Below are positions 16,974 through 26,050 of a stretch of 64,000 nucleotides of DNA, piece after piece. The notes below the pieces were generated by a model. The model searched no databases. It worked only from the letters and a program-made list of their open reading frames with translations, and was not told the DNA's origin. Location: contig NZ_JACGUT010000075.1 of assembly GCF_014076845.1 (NCBI RefSeq), positions 143,349-207,348 of the forward strand. The letters run 5' to 3'. Each line of letters opens with the position of its first letter. Positions within the stretch are counted from its first letter, which is position 1. The DNA is from Colwellia sp. MB3u-41. Its GTDB lineage: Bacteria > Pseudomonadota > Gammaproteobacteria > Enterobacterales > Alteromonadaceae. The translations under genes were made by a program, and so were the position numbers.

Positions 16974-17831
16974 CTATGAACCTTGACGCGCTAACCGCTC
17001 ATTAATTTCTAATAAGACTGACTTAATAACGAGTAAGTTTTCTTTTCCTAAACGAAGCAGGAGTTTGTCTGCATCATCGAGTGCTTCTACTTGCTCGTCT
17101 TTATAACGAAACATTACACTTGGACGAACTAAATCTAATGATTCCTTTGGAATTTCCATATCGAGTACTTTAGTAATGGCATCATGTAATACATCAGTAA
17201 AGTTGTCCTCTGGATAACCTAGCTCAGCATAAGCTTGGTCTATCAAGGGTTTCATTTCAAAGTACCACTGCACCAGTGTTTCACTGTCAAATGATCTCAA
17301 TAAATCGACATAGAGTGTGAATCTCTGTGTTGTAGACTCATTCCATTTCCAATCGGTAGTTGTGCCATTATTAATTTCATTAGCTGAAAATTTAGTACTA
17401 GGTTTAACAAGAGGGCTGTGTGCGTACGCAAGATTTCCTTGCGCAAAGTTGTCGGTAAAAACAACAAAACGACGAACCATATCTTTATTAATCACGAGTT
17501 TTAAAAGCTCTTTACGCCAGGTATAGTTTGGTAATTTTTCTTGTACCCAAACGTCACTCTCATCTAAGCTGGGTAATATAATCTCGGGGATAGTTTCAAC
17601 AAAAGGTTCAGGTTCTACCACAGCTGCGATTTCTGGTTCAACTGACTCTTTTTCAGGTATTGGCTCGGCAGCAATTTCAGTCTTAATAACAGGTGTTATA
17701 GTAACATCGGCTATTTTTTCTTGTTCAGTGGATGAAATATACAACCAAGATAGACCTGCTATCACTATAACAATAATTACGGCAATAATGCCCCAAGAGG
17801 TTTGTTTACCTTTTTGCGCTTGATCTTCCAT
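16974..17831 (-). CDS. DUF3014 family membrane-anchored protein
   Basis: Protein of 285 residues with a cytoplasmic N-terminus, one membrane helix at about 14-30 (I-I-A-V-I-I-V-I-V-I-A-G-L), an acidic proline-rich linker to about residue 90, and a C-terminal domain starting L-D-E-S-D-V-W-V-Q-E-K-L that matches DUF3014. The main domain probably lies in the periplasm. Conserved in marine gammaproteobacteria; function unknown. It stands alone: the ffs gene follows on the same strand and maiA is about 150 bases upstream. Confidence 0.82.
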   Translation of the reverse strand: MEDQAQKGKQTSWGIIAVIIVIVIAGLSWLYISSTEQEKIADVTITPVIKTEIAAEPIPEKESVEPEIAAVVEPEPFVETIPEIILPSLDESDVWVQEKLPNYTWRKELLKLVINKDMVRRFVVFTDNFAQGNLAYAHSPLVKPSTKFSANEINNGTTTDWKWNESTTQRFTLYVDLLRSFDSETLVQWYFEMKPLIDQAYAELGYPEDNFTDVLHDAITKVLDMEIPKESLDLVRPSVMFRYKDEQVEALDDADKLLLRLGKENLLVIKSVLLEINERLARQGS

Positions 17832-17978
17832 AGGTACCTATAATTCAATTTATCTTAAGAAAAAATGATAATAACTCATTGCAACGCGTTTTCATGTCAG
17901 TTGCAAGGGAAATACGTGATCTAAAATAACTTTTATTCAAGATTAAGTTTTATACTTTATATTGCCATTACACAATAA

Positions 17979-18632
17979 TTATAAAATAGCATCTTCTTGA
18001 TTTTCAGGCATTGCTTTTATAAAAGCAGGTAACTGATTACAACGTTCAACAATAGCATTAATAAGGGGAAATGCTGACATGTCTACCTTGAATCGATTAG
18101 CATTATAAACCTGGGGAACAAGACATAAGTCGGCAACGGTTACATGGTCGCCATAACAATATTCTCCTGAGACCTTTTGAAGTTTTTCTTCAAATGCAGC
18201 AAAGCCAAGGCACATCCAGTGTGGCCCCCAGGCTGATTTATTAACATCATCAACACCCAGCGTTTTCACTAAATATTGTTGAACACGAAGATTAGTTACT
18301 GGGTGAACCTCACAAGCAATATCTAAAGCAAGTGCTTGTACCTGAGCTTTATCAACTATACTTTCAGGATAAAGCGCAGGTTGTGGCTGTTTACTCTCTA
18401 GGTAATCAAGTATAGCTATACTCTGATTTAACACCAGCTCACCATCAAGCGTGTCGTCAATTAATGTCGGTACTAAATGTGTTGGGTTCAATGCAACATA
18501 TGCTTCACTGTGTTGCTCCCCTCCGTTGTTAACTAAATGGACAGGAACAGATTCACAATCGATATTTTTTAAATGCAGAGCGATTCTTACTCGATAAGCT
18601 GCGGATGACCGCCAATAGCCAAAAAGTCTCAT
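17979..18632 (-). CDS. maiA: Maleylacetoacetate isomerase
   Basis: Zeta-class glutathione transferase of 217 residues. The glutathione-binding signature S-S-A-A-Y-R-V-R-I-A-L lies at residues 9-19, followed by the usual helical C-terminal domain with Q-Q-Y-L and G-D-H-V-T-V-A-D-L-C-L-V-P-Q. It isomerises maleylacetoacetate to fumarylacetoacetate in tyrosine breakdown. It lies 33 bases downstream of tyrR and near phhA/phhB, which supply tyrosine from phenylalanine, so the context supports the assignment. The other pathway genes (hmgA, fahA, hppD) are not in the window. Confidence 0.9.
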   Translation of the reverse strand: MRLFGYWRSSAAYRVRIALHLKNIDCESVPVHLVNNGGEQHSEAYVALNPTHLVPTLIDDTLDGELVLNQSIAILDYLESKQPQPALYPESIVDKAQVQALALDIACEVHPVTNLRVQQYLVKTLGVDDVNKSAWGPHWMCLGFAAFEEKLQKVSGEYCYGDHVTVADLCLVPQVYNANRFKVDMSAFPLINAIVERCNQLPAFIKAMPENQEDAIL

Positions 18633-18665
18633 TTTATCTCTCTCTTCGTTATATTTATGAATTAT

Positions 18666-20216
18666 TTATATTTTTACAGTTTTTTTGTTAATATCGTATT
18701 CACGTAATTTATTCGCAATTGCGGTATGACTTAAACCTAGTTTTTTAGCAAGTTGTCGTGTGCTTGGGTAGGCTGGGTATAGTTTTCTCAATAGATTAGC
18801 TTCAAAACCTTTAACCGCAGCATCTAATGTGCCTACAAACTCTTGTTCTAAGTAGCCATGTTCACGTGTATACGCTGGTAATTGCAAATGAGAGGTCATC
18901 ACGATACTCCCTTCCATTAACGATACAGCGCGGATTAGAACATTCTCAAGTTGGCGAACATTTCCAGGCCAAGGATAGTGTTCGATAAAATCTCGACAAT
19001 CATCAGACATAGTAACAATGGTTTTACCAATGCGTTGACCAAATTTCACAATAAAAAACTCTGCCAGTGGAATAATGTCAGAACGTCTATCACGTAAAGA
19101 AGGTATATTTAGGCCAAGTACATTGAGTCGGTAATATAGATCTTCTCTAAATTGACCTGCAGAGACCATATTAAGTAAGTCACAGTTTGTTGAACTGATG
19201 ATCCTAACATTTACTCTTATTTCGGCTTCATCATTAACGCGGCGAAAAATACCATCTTGAATAACGCGTAGCACTTTAGTTTGTAATTTTGGCGACATTT
19301 CTCCCACTTCATCAAGGAAGATAGTGCCACCATCTGCTGATTCGAATAATCCCCGTTTTGCTTTAATATCACCTTGTGAACCCGCACCAAATAGCTCGGT
19401 TTCTGCTGCGTCATCAGGCAATGCGGCACAACTTAAGGTCATAAAAGATTTATTGCTGCGATCGCTGGCTGCATGGCATGCATGAGCTAAAAGTTCTTTA
19501 CCTGTACCTGTTTCACCAACAATGAGCATTGAAGAGTCGAGTAACGCCATACGTTTTGCTTCACGAATAACTTTGCGCATAGTGCCACTACTCGCTTGAA
19601 TGCCTGCAAAATTATTTTCATTAGCTTGTTTAAAAGCACTTATTTGCTGACCTAAACGCGCTTCTGATTTTAGAATTAATACCGCTCCTGCCAATACAGG
19701 TATTCCGCTTTGATCTGTGACATGGATAGGCATTATATCAGCTACAAAATCATCATCTTGAAACTTTAATCGGCGAGTTTGTGCAAGGACTTCATCGGCA
19801 TCTAACCAACGGTTAAAATTAAAACCTTTCAGCCAATTACTGACATTATCACCAACGATCTCGTGCTCCTTACATCCCATAATACCGGCAGCAACCGTGT
19901 TAACAATACGAATATCACCCTTTGCATCGATAGAAATAAAGGGGTCGGGGAACGTTTTAATCAGGGTTGCTAGCTCATTTCGCTCACGTTCAGATGGCAT
20001 AAAAGGTGTGGTTTTTACATCATTAACACCTTCAATTAAGCGCAAGCGCGGCATAAAAGTTTGTAACTCGCTAAATGCTAAATCAGGGATATTTATAAAA
20101 ATTTCTCCTGGCTGTTTTAGTTCGATACCACGTAAATTTATCTTATGTTCAACAAATATTTCTAATACTTCTTGTGCAATGCCAACTCGATCACAACAAA
20201 CAATTTCTAAACGCAT
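18666..20216 (-). CDS. tyrR: Aromatic amino-acid regulator TyrR
   Basis: Protein of 516 residues in the TyrR order: N-terminal ACT domain (C-D-R-V-G-I-A-Q-E-V-L-E, about 1-70), PAS domain (about 80-190), AAA+ domain with Walker A G-E-T-G-T-G-K-E near 233 and D-G-G-T-I-F-L-D-E-V near 290, and a C-terminal helix-turn-helix (T-R-Q-L-A-K-K-L-G-L-S-H-T-A). The loop holding GAFTGA in sigma-54 activators reads G-A-G-S-Q-G-D, so it should not activate sigma-54, as known for E. coli TyrR. It senses aromatic amino acids and controls their transport and metabolism. A TyrR box lies in its own upstream region, so self-control is likely. Confidence 0.94.
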   Translation of the reverse strand: MRLEIVCCDRVGIAQEVLEIFVEHKINLRGIELKQPGEIFINIPDLAFSELQTFMPRLRLIEGVNDVKTTPFMPSERERNELATLIKTFPDPFISIDAKGDIRIVNTVAAGIMGCKEHEIVGDNVSNWLKGFNFNRWLDADEVLAQTRRLKFQDDDFVADIMPIHVTDQSGIPVLAGAVLILKSEARLGQQISAFKQANENNFAGIQASSGTMRKVIREAKRMALLDSSMLIVGETGTGKELLAHACHAASDRSNKSFMTLSCAALPDDAAETELFGAGSQGDIKAKRGLFESADGGTIFLDEVGEMSPKLQTKVLRVIQDGIFRRVNDEAEIRVNVRIISSTNCDLLNMVSAGQFREDLYYRLNVLGLNIPSLRDRRSDIIPLAEFFIVKFGQRIGKTIVTMSDDCRDFIEHYPWPGNVRQLENVLIRAVSLMEGSIVMTSHLQLPAYTREHGYLEQEFVGTLDAAVKGFEANLLRKLYPAYPSTRQLAKKLGLSHTAIANKLREYDINKKTVKI

Positions 20217-20256
20217 TTACCTTACTCTACTATAGCCAAGTGTACCTATTTGCTAT

Positions 20257-20274
20257 TGTAAACTATTTTGTACA
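20257..20274 (-). promoter_or_regulatory. TyrR box upstream of tyrR
   Basis: TGTAAACTATTTTGTACA matches the TyrR consensus TGTAAA-N6-TTTACA at all but one base, with the essential G and C at the right distance. It lies 41 bases upstream of the tyrR start codon, where bound TyrR would cover the promoter. This fits autorepression as in E. coli. Binding is inferred. Confidence 0.72.
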
Positions 20275-20283
20275 ACAAAAAAA

Positions 20284-20304
20284 AGCCCCCTGAGGTAGGA
20301 GGCT
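20284..20304 (-). terminator. Terminator of the phhA-phhB operon
   Basis: On the minus strand, stem AGCCTCC / GGGGGCT (one G-U pair) with a 7-base loop, followed by eight T's. It lies 25 bases after phhB and before the tyrR promoter, separating the two units. Confidence 0.85.
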
Positions 20305-20328
20305 GTTATTATCTAATGTAAGCAAATA

Positions 20329-20667
20329 TTACAAAAGTTTATCGGTTTTTGCTGCACAAATAAAATCATTACGGTGTAGCCCTTTAATAGCATGCGTCCA
20401 CCAAGTTATTTTCACTTTGCCCCACTCTAATAAAATAGCAGGATGATGAAACTCTTCCTCAGCTAATTCAGAAACTTTATTTGCAAATGCCCATGATAAC
20501 TTGTAATTTTTAAACTTATATTCACGCTCAAGCATCATGACACCATCACGAACTTCAGGGATCCAATCAGGTATTTGTGACAATAATACCGGTAATTCTT
20601 CATCGCTAACTTGTGGCGCGCCTACTTGGCATGCTTCACATTTTTGTACAGATAATTGCTCAGTCAT
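20329..20667 (-). CDS. phhB: 4a-hydroxytetrahydrobiopterin dehydratase
   Basis: Pterin-4a-carbinolamine dehydratase of 112 residues, regenerating the pterin cofactor used by phenylalanine hydroxylase. Key pattern [12 protein letters not shown] in the middle with the two catalytic histidines, then V-K-I-T-W-W-T-H and G-L-H-R-N-D. Starts 9 bases after phhA, so the pair is translated from one transcript ending at the adjacent terminator. Length is normal. Confidence 0.95.
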   Translation of the reverse strand: MTEQLSVQKCEACQVGAPQVSDEELPVLLSQIPDWIPEVRDGVMMLEREYKFKNYKLSWAFANKVSELAEEEFHHPAILLEWGKVKITWWTHAIKGLHRNDFICAAKTDKLL

Positions 20668-20676
20668 CTCTTTTCC

Positions 20677-21489
20677 TTAACTTTCATTATTAATTTCTTT
20701 TGCCGGAAACTTGGCTGGATATAAGCCTAACGCTTTTGCTTGCTCAACCAACTCCATAATATCAGACACTTCATATTTTCTAAGATTGTCTAAATCACTC
20801 ACTTTATTCAACATATAATAAATAGGCTGAATAACATCAATTCGATAAGGTGTTCTTAATACATCAAGTATTTCGAGTTTTTCACGCACTACATGCTCAT
20901 TTTCTGTGGCATGAATCGTTTCACTGGGTGAAGATAAAATACCCCCACCATAAATTTTAATACCTTCTGGGGTATCCAATAAACCAAACTCAACGGTGAA
21001 CCAATATAAACGAGCTAGAAAGACTCTTTGCTCTTTCGTTGCATTCAAGCCCATTTTTCCATAAGCCTCAGTAAAATCGGCAAAAGACTTATTGGTTAAC
21101 AAAGGACAATGGCCAAATATTTCATGAAAAATATCAGGTTCTTGTAAATAATCAAACTCTTCTCTGCTACGGATAAAAGTAGCAACGGGGAATTTCTTCT
21201 CTGATAGCAGCTTAAAGAAGGCACCAAAACCAATCAATGCAGGTACTGGCTCACACTGCCAACCGGTTGTTTCTTTAAGCACTTTACTGACTTCTGCAAG
21301 TTGTGGAATCCGGTCATGTGGTAAATTTAATAATTTTGAACCAAATTTATATTCGTCACACGCTTTGTCTTCAACACATTTTAATTGACGAGTGATCAAT
21401 TCTTGCCAGACGCTATTTTCTTCATCTGACCAATGAATGTGACCATTTTCATCAGCAACTCGCGAAATATACTTCGTCGCCATCCCCAT
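20677..21489 (-). CDS. phhA: Phenylalanine 4-monooxygenase
   Basis: Monomeric bacterial-type phenylalanine hydroxylase of 270 residues, converting phenylalanine to tyrosine with tetrahydropterin and oxygen. Iron ligands are visible: H122 and H127 in F-H-E-I-F-G-H, and E167 in W-F-T-V-E-F-G-L. The N-terminal regulatory ACT domain of animal enzymes is absent, as normal in bacteria. AAGG lies seven bases before the ATG at 21489. With phhB, maiA and tyrR, it forms an aromatic-catabolism neighbourhood. I found no clear TyrR box in its own upstream region. Confidence 0.95.
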   Translation of the reverse strand: MGMATKYISRVADENGHIHWSDEENSVWQELITRQLKCVEDKACDEYKFGSKLLNLPHDRIPQLAEVSKVLKETTGWQCEPVPALIGFGAFFKLLSEKKFPVATFIRSREEFDYLQEPDIFHEIFGHCPLLTNKSFADFTEAYGKMGLNATKEQRVFLARLYWFTVEFGLLDTPEGIKIYGGGILSSPSETIHATENEHVVREKLEILDVLRTPYRIDVIQPIYYMLNKVSDLDNLRKYEVSDIMELVEQAKALGLYPAKFPAKEINNES

Positions 21490-21719
21490 GATATTACCTT
21501 ATTTTAATTTCTATCATCATTCACTAACCAATGAGTGAGCAATGTTCTTTACTGATAATAAAACAAGCTTGCTGGGAAAAATACCAAACGCCAACTGGCT
21601 ATTATTTAGCCAGACAATAATAGCGTATAGAAAAAATTACAAAAATGTAAATATAAAAACAATGGCTAATTAAATCATAGAGATAAAAACAAGTCATTTA
21701 AGGTTCGCACAGATTAAAA

Positions 21720-22763
21720 CTACCTGATTAGTAACTTTTTTACTTGACTGAGTATTTTTTTTCTCACTTGAGCTACTTTGGGTGTGTTTTCTTCAAAAGG
21801 AATAGGCCGACAAAGCTTAATGGTTTGGATCCCTAAACGTGACGTTAGCATACCCGCACCGAGCCCTTGCGCCATTCGCGCAGATAGTTTTCCTAACAGT
21901 TCAGCCCCAACCAAATCAGCGCCTAGATCAATCACTAACTCGCTTGCGCCAGCGTAAGCCATATTAACAAATATCTGTTTAATTAATTTGATCCTACTCC
22001 AATAGCCGATTTTTAAACCATAAAGAGCGGCAATTTTGTCTATCATGCGTAAGTTCCGCCAAAACATCAGCATCATATCAACAAGTGCAATCGGACTTAA
22101 CGCAACTAATACCACCGCCTCAGTTGAAAACTTAGCCACTTCAGCAAGCGCTTTTTCATCCACCTTTGTTAAGACTTCACGAGAGTATAATTGCAGTAGC
22201 TCTTCGTCACTGTATTCTTCTTTAACCAATGACTGCCAGCTTTTTTCATGCTCAGACATTAAGTCACAAGGTAAATTGGCTGAAATACTTTCACATAATG
22301 CTTTTGCATTAATCTTACTGTTTGAACCTAATTCAGCTGATAATATGTTTTGGGCGTTAGCTTTCGTACGTTGCTGCCTTTTGAATTGCCTTAGCGCTGA
22401 ATATTCTCGTATTGCCGTGGAACCAACGACCACTGATAAGCCAAATAACAGCACGCCATACATCGCGGCTAATATCGGCGATTGGGCAAAACCCTGTTGA
22501 AAAAAATTAAACGTTTCTACAATAACAACGCCTGCAAAAACACTGCCAATAACCCGCCATAGCCAACGAGGCTTTGATTTTTCTTTCGGGTTGTCATCAT
22601 TTAAATAACCTTGCTTTACTAGCGATAAGTCTTCTGTTTCTTGCCAGTCGTCATTACCTACAATGACTTGTTGCCCGTTTGCAGGTAGATTATTAGTCTT
22701 TGTGATTAACTCATCATTTTCAAAAAGAATTTGCTGTTGATATTTTTCATCAAGTTCATTCAT
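21720..22763 (-). CDS. ycjF: YcjF/DUF697 family membrane protein
   Basis: Protein of 347 residues matching the TIGR01620/YcjF family: a hydrophilic N-terminus (about 1-65), two membrane helices (about 69-90 and 97-117), a middle soluble region, and a C-terminal DUF697 part (A-L-S-P-I-A-L-V-D-M-M-L-M-F-W-R-N near 225). It follows ycjX, its usual partner, and lies near tyrR as in E. coli, where ycjX-ycjF belong to the phage-shock regulon. The start at 22763 has a GGAG in a stretch duplicated from the end of ycjX. Function unknown. Confidence 0.87.
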   Translation of the reverse strand: MNELDEKYQQQILFENDELITKTNNLPANGQQVIVGNDDWQETEDLSLVKQGYLNDDNPKEKSKPRWLWRVIGSVFAGVVIVETFNFFQQGFAQSPILAAMYGVLLFGLSVVVGSTAIREYSALRQFKRQQRTKANAQNILSAELGSNSKINAKALCESISANLPCDLMSEHEKSWQSLVKEEYSDEELLQLYSREVLTKVDEKALAEVAKFSTEAVVLVALSPIALVDMMLMFWRNLRMIDKIAALYGLKIGYWSRIKLIKQIFVNMAYAGASELVIDLGADLVGAELLGKLSARMAQGLGAGMLTSRLGIQTIKLCRPIPFEENTPKVAQVRKKILSQVKKLLIR

Positions 22764-22766
22764 TTA

Positions 22767-22870
22767 TTTTATCTCCGAGTGAAAACCACATCACTTGATC
22801 CATATGAATTATTTGAGGGTCTATCATCTCATTTTATCTCCGAGTAAAAATTGCATTACTTGATCCATAC
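22767..22870. repeat. 65-base tandem duplication of the ycjX 3' end
   Basis: The stretch at 22832-22870 encoding M-D-Q-V-M-Q-F-L-L-G-D-K at the end of ycjX is repeated, with some mismatches, at 22767-22805, offset by 65 bases. The extra copy still reads M-D-Q-V-M-W-F-S-L-G-D-K. It now forms the leader of ycjF and supplies its GGAG ribosome site, just before the ATG. Confidence 0.8.
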
Positions 22871-24254
22871 GCAGATGAGGTAGGCACTCATGCTGGCCAA
22901 CAGGTTCTAAAGGAGCAAATCTTATATAGTTAAAAGCCTCTTTCTGCCAAAAATCTTGCTCGGGTAATTTACTCGGTACCGCGCCAGGAAAAACGGTAAT
23001 AAGTTCACCATTTTCAGAACGTTTGCCGCGAAGTACCGGAATGTCTTGTCCCTGATAACGACTCGTACCTGCTTGTGTCGTTTTAACGGATGCGAGTGCC
23101 AGCGTTTTCATTTCTATAACATCATAATTTAACTGATGCTTAGTTTGATAAACCAACTGGTCGAGTAAGCGCACTAAATTCTTATGTTGCTCAGGTGTCA
23201 CATGATCCGCTTTAGTCGCAGCAAATAATAATTTATCTATTTTGGGTGCGAACAATCGAGAGAACAAACTACTTTGACCATAACTGAAACTTTCCATAAT
23301 CATGGTCATTGCCATTTTTAAATCAGCAAAACTATCAGGGCCATTATTTAGTGGTGTTAAACAGTCAGCCAAGACAATTTGTCGGTCGAAATTAACAAAA
23401 TGTTCTTTATAAAAAGCTTTAACAACGCGCTCTTTGTATTCAATAAACCTTGCTCTTAACATGCCTATTAAGCAGTCGTCACTGGCATTTTGATAAGCAT
23501 TCTTATCTATTTTCTCAAAGTGTGTAAAAGGAAAGAACTGCAAAATAGGTGCATCTTCTAATTCACCCGGTAAAATAAAGCGACCTGGCTGAATAACCGA
23601 CATACCTAGTTCGTGGCGAAAGTGTAATAAAAGCTGAGTATATTCTTTGGATAGATCAGCCAGCATTTGCTCATCAACGGTTGCAAAGGGATCTATTTGA
23701 TTAATTTTCTCGATAAAACTTTCAGCTGATTTAAATCTTGGCTCGGTAAGTAATAATGCGGTTGTTTGTTTTGACCACTGTTCAAACGTTTGATTTAACA
23801 TCGGTAAATCAAGTAACCATTCTCCTGGATAATCGGTAATATCAAGGTATAAAGTTGCAGTATCACTCGCATATTTCAATAGAGAATCTTTTGGCTTATA
23901 GCGAATAGCTAAACGCATTTCACTGATACCGTGGGTAGGCTCAGGCCATGTTGGCTCAATTTGTGAAAACGCTGTCATAGCGCGATCATATTCAAAGCGG
24001 CCAATATGTAAGTGTTTTTGAGGAACTCTTTTTGCCGCAATAAATCGCCCTTGATGAACAACATTAAAAAAACCTAATTGTGAGTTATTACCTTCATTAA
24101 CAAGTTGATTGACTAAAGAGGTAATAAAGGCTGTTTTCCCACTGCGACTAAGCCCAGTAACGGCTAAGGTAACATGTTGGTCAAGCGTTCGATTTAATAA
24201 GTCATTTGCTTTTTGTTTTAATTTATTTAAGTTTTTTTTATTTATAAGTGCCAT
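22824..24254 (-). CDS. ycjX: YcjX/DUF463 family P-loop protein
   Basis: Protein of 476 residues with Walker A G-L-S-R-S-G-K-T-A-F near residue 34 and the DUF463 pattern, including D-I-T-D-Y-P-G-E-W-L-L-D-L-P near 137, a Walker-B-like block. Predicted nucleotide-binding protein, cytoplasmic. It precedes ycjF by about 60 bases and is near the psp genes, as in the E. coli phage-shock region where ycjX is induced with psp. The biochemical activity is not firmly known. Its last 13 codons are partly duplicated downstream. Confidence 0.9.
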   Translation of the reverse strand: MALINKKNLNKLKQKANDLLNRTLDQHVTLAVTGLSRSGKTAFITSLVNQLVNEGNNSQLGFFNVVHQGRFIAAKRVPQKHLHIGRFEYDRAMTAFSQIEPTWPEPTHGISEMRLAIRYKPKDSLLKYASDTATLYLDITDYPGEWLLDLPMLNQTFEQWSKQTTALLLTEPRFKSAESFIEKINQIDPFATVDEQMLADLSKEYTQLLLHFRHELGMSVIQPGRFILPGELEDAPILQFFPFTHFEKIDKNAYQNASDDCLIGMLRARFIEYKERVVKAFYKEHFVNFDRQIVLADCLTPLNNGPDSFADLKMAMTMIMESFSYGQSSLFSRLFAPKIDKLLFAATKADHVTPEQHKNLVRLLDQLVYQTKHQLNYDVIEMKTLALASVKTTQAGTSRYQGQDIPVLRGKRSENGELITVFPGAVPSKLPEQDFWQKEAFNYIRFAPLEPVGQHECLPHLRMDQVMQFLLGDKMR

Positions 24255-24442
24255 GGATTATCTTACAGAAAGTTATAAACCTGTTACAACTCAAGATACA
24301 GGTTTCAAAGTGCTTGAGCAATTTCAATTCAAGGCACAGCCATAAAAGGTAGTTATTTAGCATAAGTGACAACGACGATGAGTCAGGTTATCTAGCCCCT
24401 TTTCAATGAAACTAAAAATGATTTAATACCGTGTCAACTTGC

Positions 24443-24467
24443 AAAAAAGCGGCAGACGCCGCTTTTT
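24443..24467 (-). terminator. Terminator after pspC
   Basis: Stem AAGCGGC / GCCGCTT with loop AGAC, with A's on one side and T's on the other, so it can act in both directions. It lies 13 bases after the pspC stop codon and should end the pspABC transcript. Confidence 0.88.
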
Positions 24468-24479
24468 ATTTGAGTATAT

Positions 24480-24926
24480 TTACAGCTTATTAATTTCTCG
24501 TGAAACAGTAAACTCTGGCGAGGTCACATAATGTTCCATCGCACGTACTTCTCTTTCTAATGATTTAAATTTTTGCCTAATATCTTGAAAAGCTTGCTTT
24601 GGTGGCTCTCCTGACTGCCAAATACGAGACTTTACTTTAATTGATTCAGAGGAAAGTTCAGCTTCTGCAGAGTCCCTTGGTGATGCATATTGAGAGTGAG
24701 TTTGTTGATTTTTTTTATTCAATGTCCCTGGCTTTTTATCCAAAATAAACCAGCCAGCAATATAAATAACAATAAACCATCCCATACCTAATAAAACACC
24801 TGACACAACCAAAATTCGCACTAACCATGTTTCCCAACCAAAGTAATCAGCTAAGCCAGCACAAACGCCTGCAATTTTTCCTTGGCTTGAATTTCGGTAT
24901 AATTCACCCCGACGCTTGTCTGTCAT
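24480..24926 (-). CDS. pspC: Phage-shock protein C
   Basis: Protein of 148 residues with an N-terminal PspC domain: basic start, then G-V-C-A-G-L-A-D-Y-F-G-W near 20-31 and a membrane helix V-L-L-G-M-G-W-F-I-V-I-Y-I-A-G. The C-terminal part is charged, with a K-F-K-S-L-E-R-E-V-R coiled-coil-like segment. PspC with PspB senses inner-membrane stress and releases PspF from PspA. Overlaps pspB by four bases, so translation is coupled. Confidence 0.93.
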   Translation of the reverse strand: MTDKRRGELYRNSSQGKIAGVCAGLADYFGWETWLVRILVVSGVLLGMGWFIVIYIAGWFILDKKPGTLNKKNQQTHSQYASPRDSAEAELSSESIKVKSRIWQSGEPPKQAFQDIRQKFKSLEREVRAMEHYVTSPEFTVSREINKL

Positions 24927-25150
24927 ACCTTATTCCTCCAGTCTGGTGTTTCAGCATCTAAAATAGCTTCAAGCGTTTTAATTCTATCAGTCATTTTATC
25001 AGCTAATTCGGAGAGTTCTGATAATTGCTTGTACTCTTCCTCACTAAAACCTTGGGTTATCTGACGTTTACTTCGGTAATGTAAAATCAACCAAATAGGG
25101 GCAACCAGTAGCATAAAAATGATGACTGGAATCATAATAAGTTGTTCCAC
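24923..25150 (-). CDS. pspB: Phage-shock protein B
   Basis: Small protein of 75 residues with one N-terminal membrane helix (about 5-25) and a charged, leucine-rich cytoplasmic tail (L-S-E-L-A-D-K-M-T-D-R-I-K-T-L). It works with PspC as the membrane sensor of the phage-shock response. Length and layout match E. coli PspB. The gene lies 37 bases after pspA. Confidence 0.93.
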   Translation of the reverse strand: MEQLIMIPVIIFMLLVAPIWLILHYRSKRQITQGFSEEEYKQLSELSELADKMTDRIKTLEAILDAETPDWRNKV

Positions 25151-25187
25151 GATACTTCTCCTTATTCGTTATTCAATACAAACTAAA

Positions 25188-25859
25188 TTACTTAGTTTTC
25201 TTCTCTGATTTCATTCTAGCTTTTAATTGTGCTAATTCATCGTCAATATTTTCGTCAGATTCTAAATCAGCAATTTCATCTGCTAACGATTTACTGCCTA
25301 AATCAAGAGATTCAACTTGTGATTCAATGTCATCAATTTTACGTTCATAACTATCGAAACGACTCAATGCGTCATTAACGCGGTCACTATCGATATTCTT
25401 TTTAACCTTTAAGCGAGAAGTAGCTGTTTTCTCACGCATGATTATCGCTTTTTGTCTCGCTTTCGCATCAGCTAGCTTTTCTTGTAACTGTGAAATCTCA
25501 CTTTGTAACTTCGCAATATGGTCATCAACGTGTGTTAATTCATCTAATAGTGATGCGGCGTTTTCACCACACTTTTTCTTTTCCATTAACGCAGCTCTTG
25601 CTAAGTCTTCTCGGCCTTTACTTAACGCTAACTCTGCTTTTTCCTGCCATTGTTGTTCGTCTTTCTCAAAACGACTGGCTTGGCGAGCTAAATCTTTCTT
25701 ATCCGCTAAAATTTTTGCAGATGACGAACGCACTTCAACTAAAGTGTCTTCCATTTCTTGAATGATCAATCTAACCATTTTTGCAGGATCTTCTGCCTTA
25801 TCTAACAGGTTGTTAATATTCGAATTAATAATATCTGTAAACCTAGAAAAAATACCCAT
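25188..25859 (-). CDS. pspA: Phage-shock protein A
   Basis: Coiled-coil protein that holds PspF inactive and, under envelope stress, assembles on the inner membrane to protect it. The start M-G-I-F-S-R-F-T-D-I at 25859, with AGGAAG five bases before it, is the family start and gives 223 residues; an upstream ATG at 25877 would add six. Conserved E-D-T-L-V-E-V-R-S and W-Q-E-K-A-E-L-A-L segments are present. First gene of pspABC and divergent from pspF, the classical arrangement. Confidence 0.95.
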   Translation of the reverse strand: MGIFSRFTDIINSNINNLLDKAEDPAKMVRLIIQEMEDTLVEVRSSSAKILADKKDLARQASRFEKDEQQWQEKAELALSKGREDLARAALMEKKKCGENAASLLDELTHVDDHIAKLQSEISQLQEKLADAKARQKAIIMREKTATSRLKVKKNIDSDRVNDALSRFDSYERKIDDIESQVESLDLGSKSLADEIADLESDENIDDELAQLKARMKSEKKTK

Positions 25860-25908
25860 AACAACTTCCTCATTCAATTATTTTATTTAATTTTGCTAAT
25901 ATGCTTTA

Positions 25909-25925
25909 TTCATGTTCTGCGCCAA
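25909..25925 (-). promoter_or_regulatory. Candidate sigma-54 promoter of pspA
   Basis: On the minus strand TTGGCGCAGAACATGAA fits the -24 half of a sigma-54 promoter well (TTGGC) but has GA instead of GC at -12. It sits about 50-65 bases upstream of the pspA start, as expected, and PspF is a sigma-54 activator encoded next door. Weak on sequence alone. Confidence 0.45.
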
Positions 25926-26050
25926 GTTTTATTATTAACTTAACCCTCTGTTTTAAATAAAGTTATTATAATTAAAAAAAACACTTCAAACCTGATGATT
26001 AATAAAATACACTATTTGTTAGTGAAATAAACCAATTATTAGGTCAAGCG

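Noticed and set aside
21596..21612. Sigma-54-like promoter upstream of phhA (GG-N10-GC)
   Set aside because: The match comes from a perfect inverted repeat TGGCTA-TTATT-TAGCCA, the -12 part is poor, and TyrR here lacks the sigma-54 contact motif.
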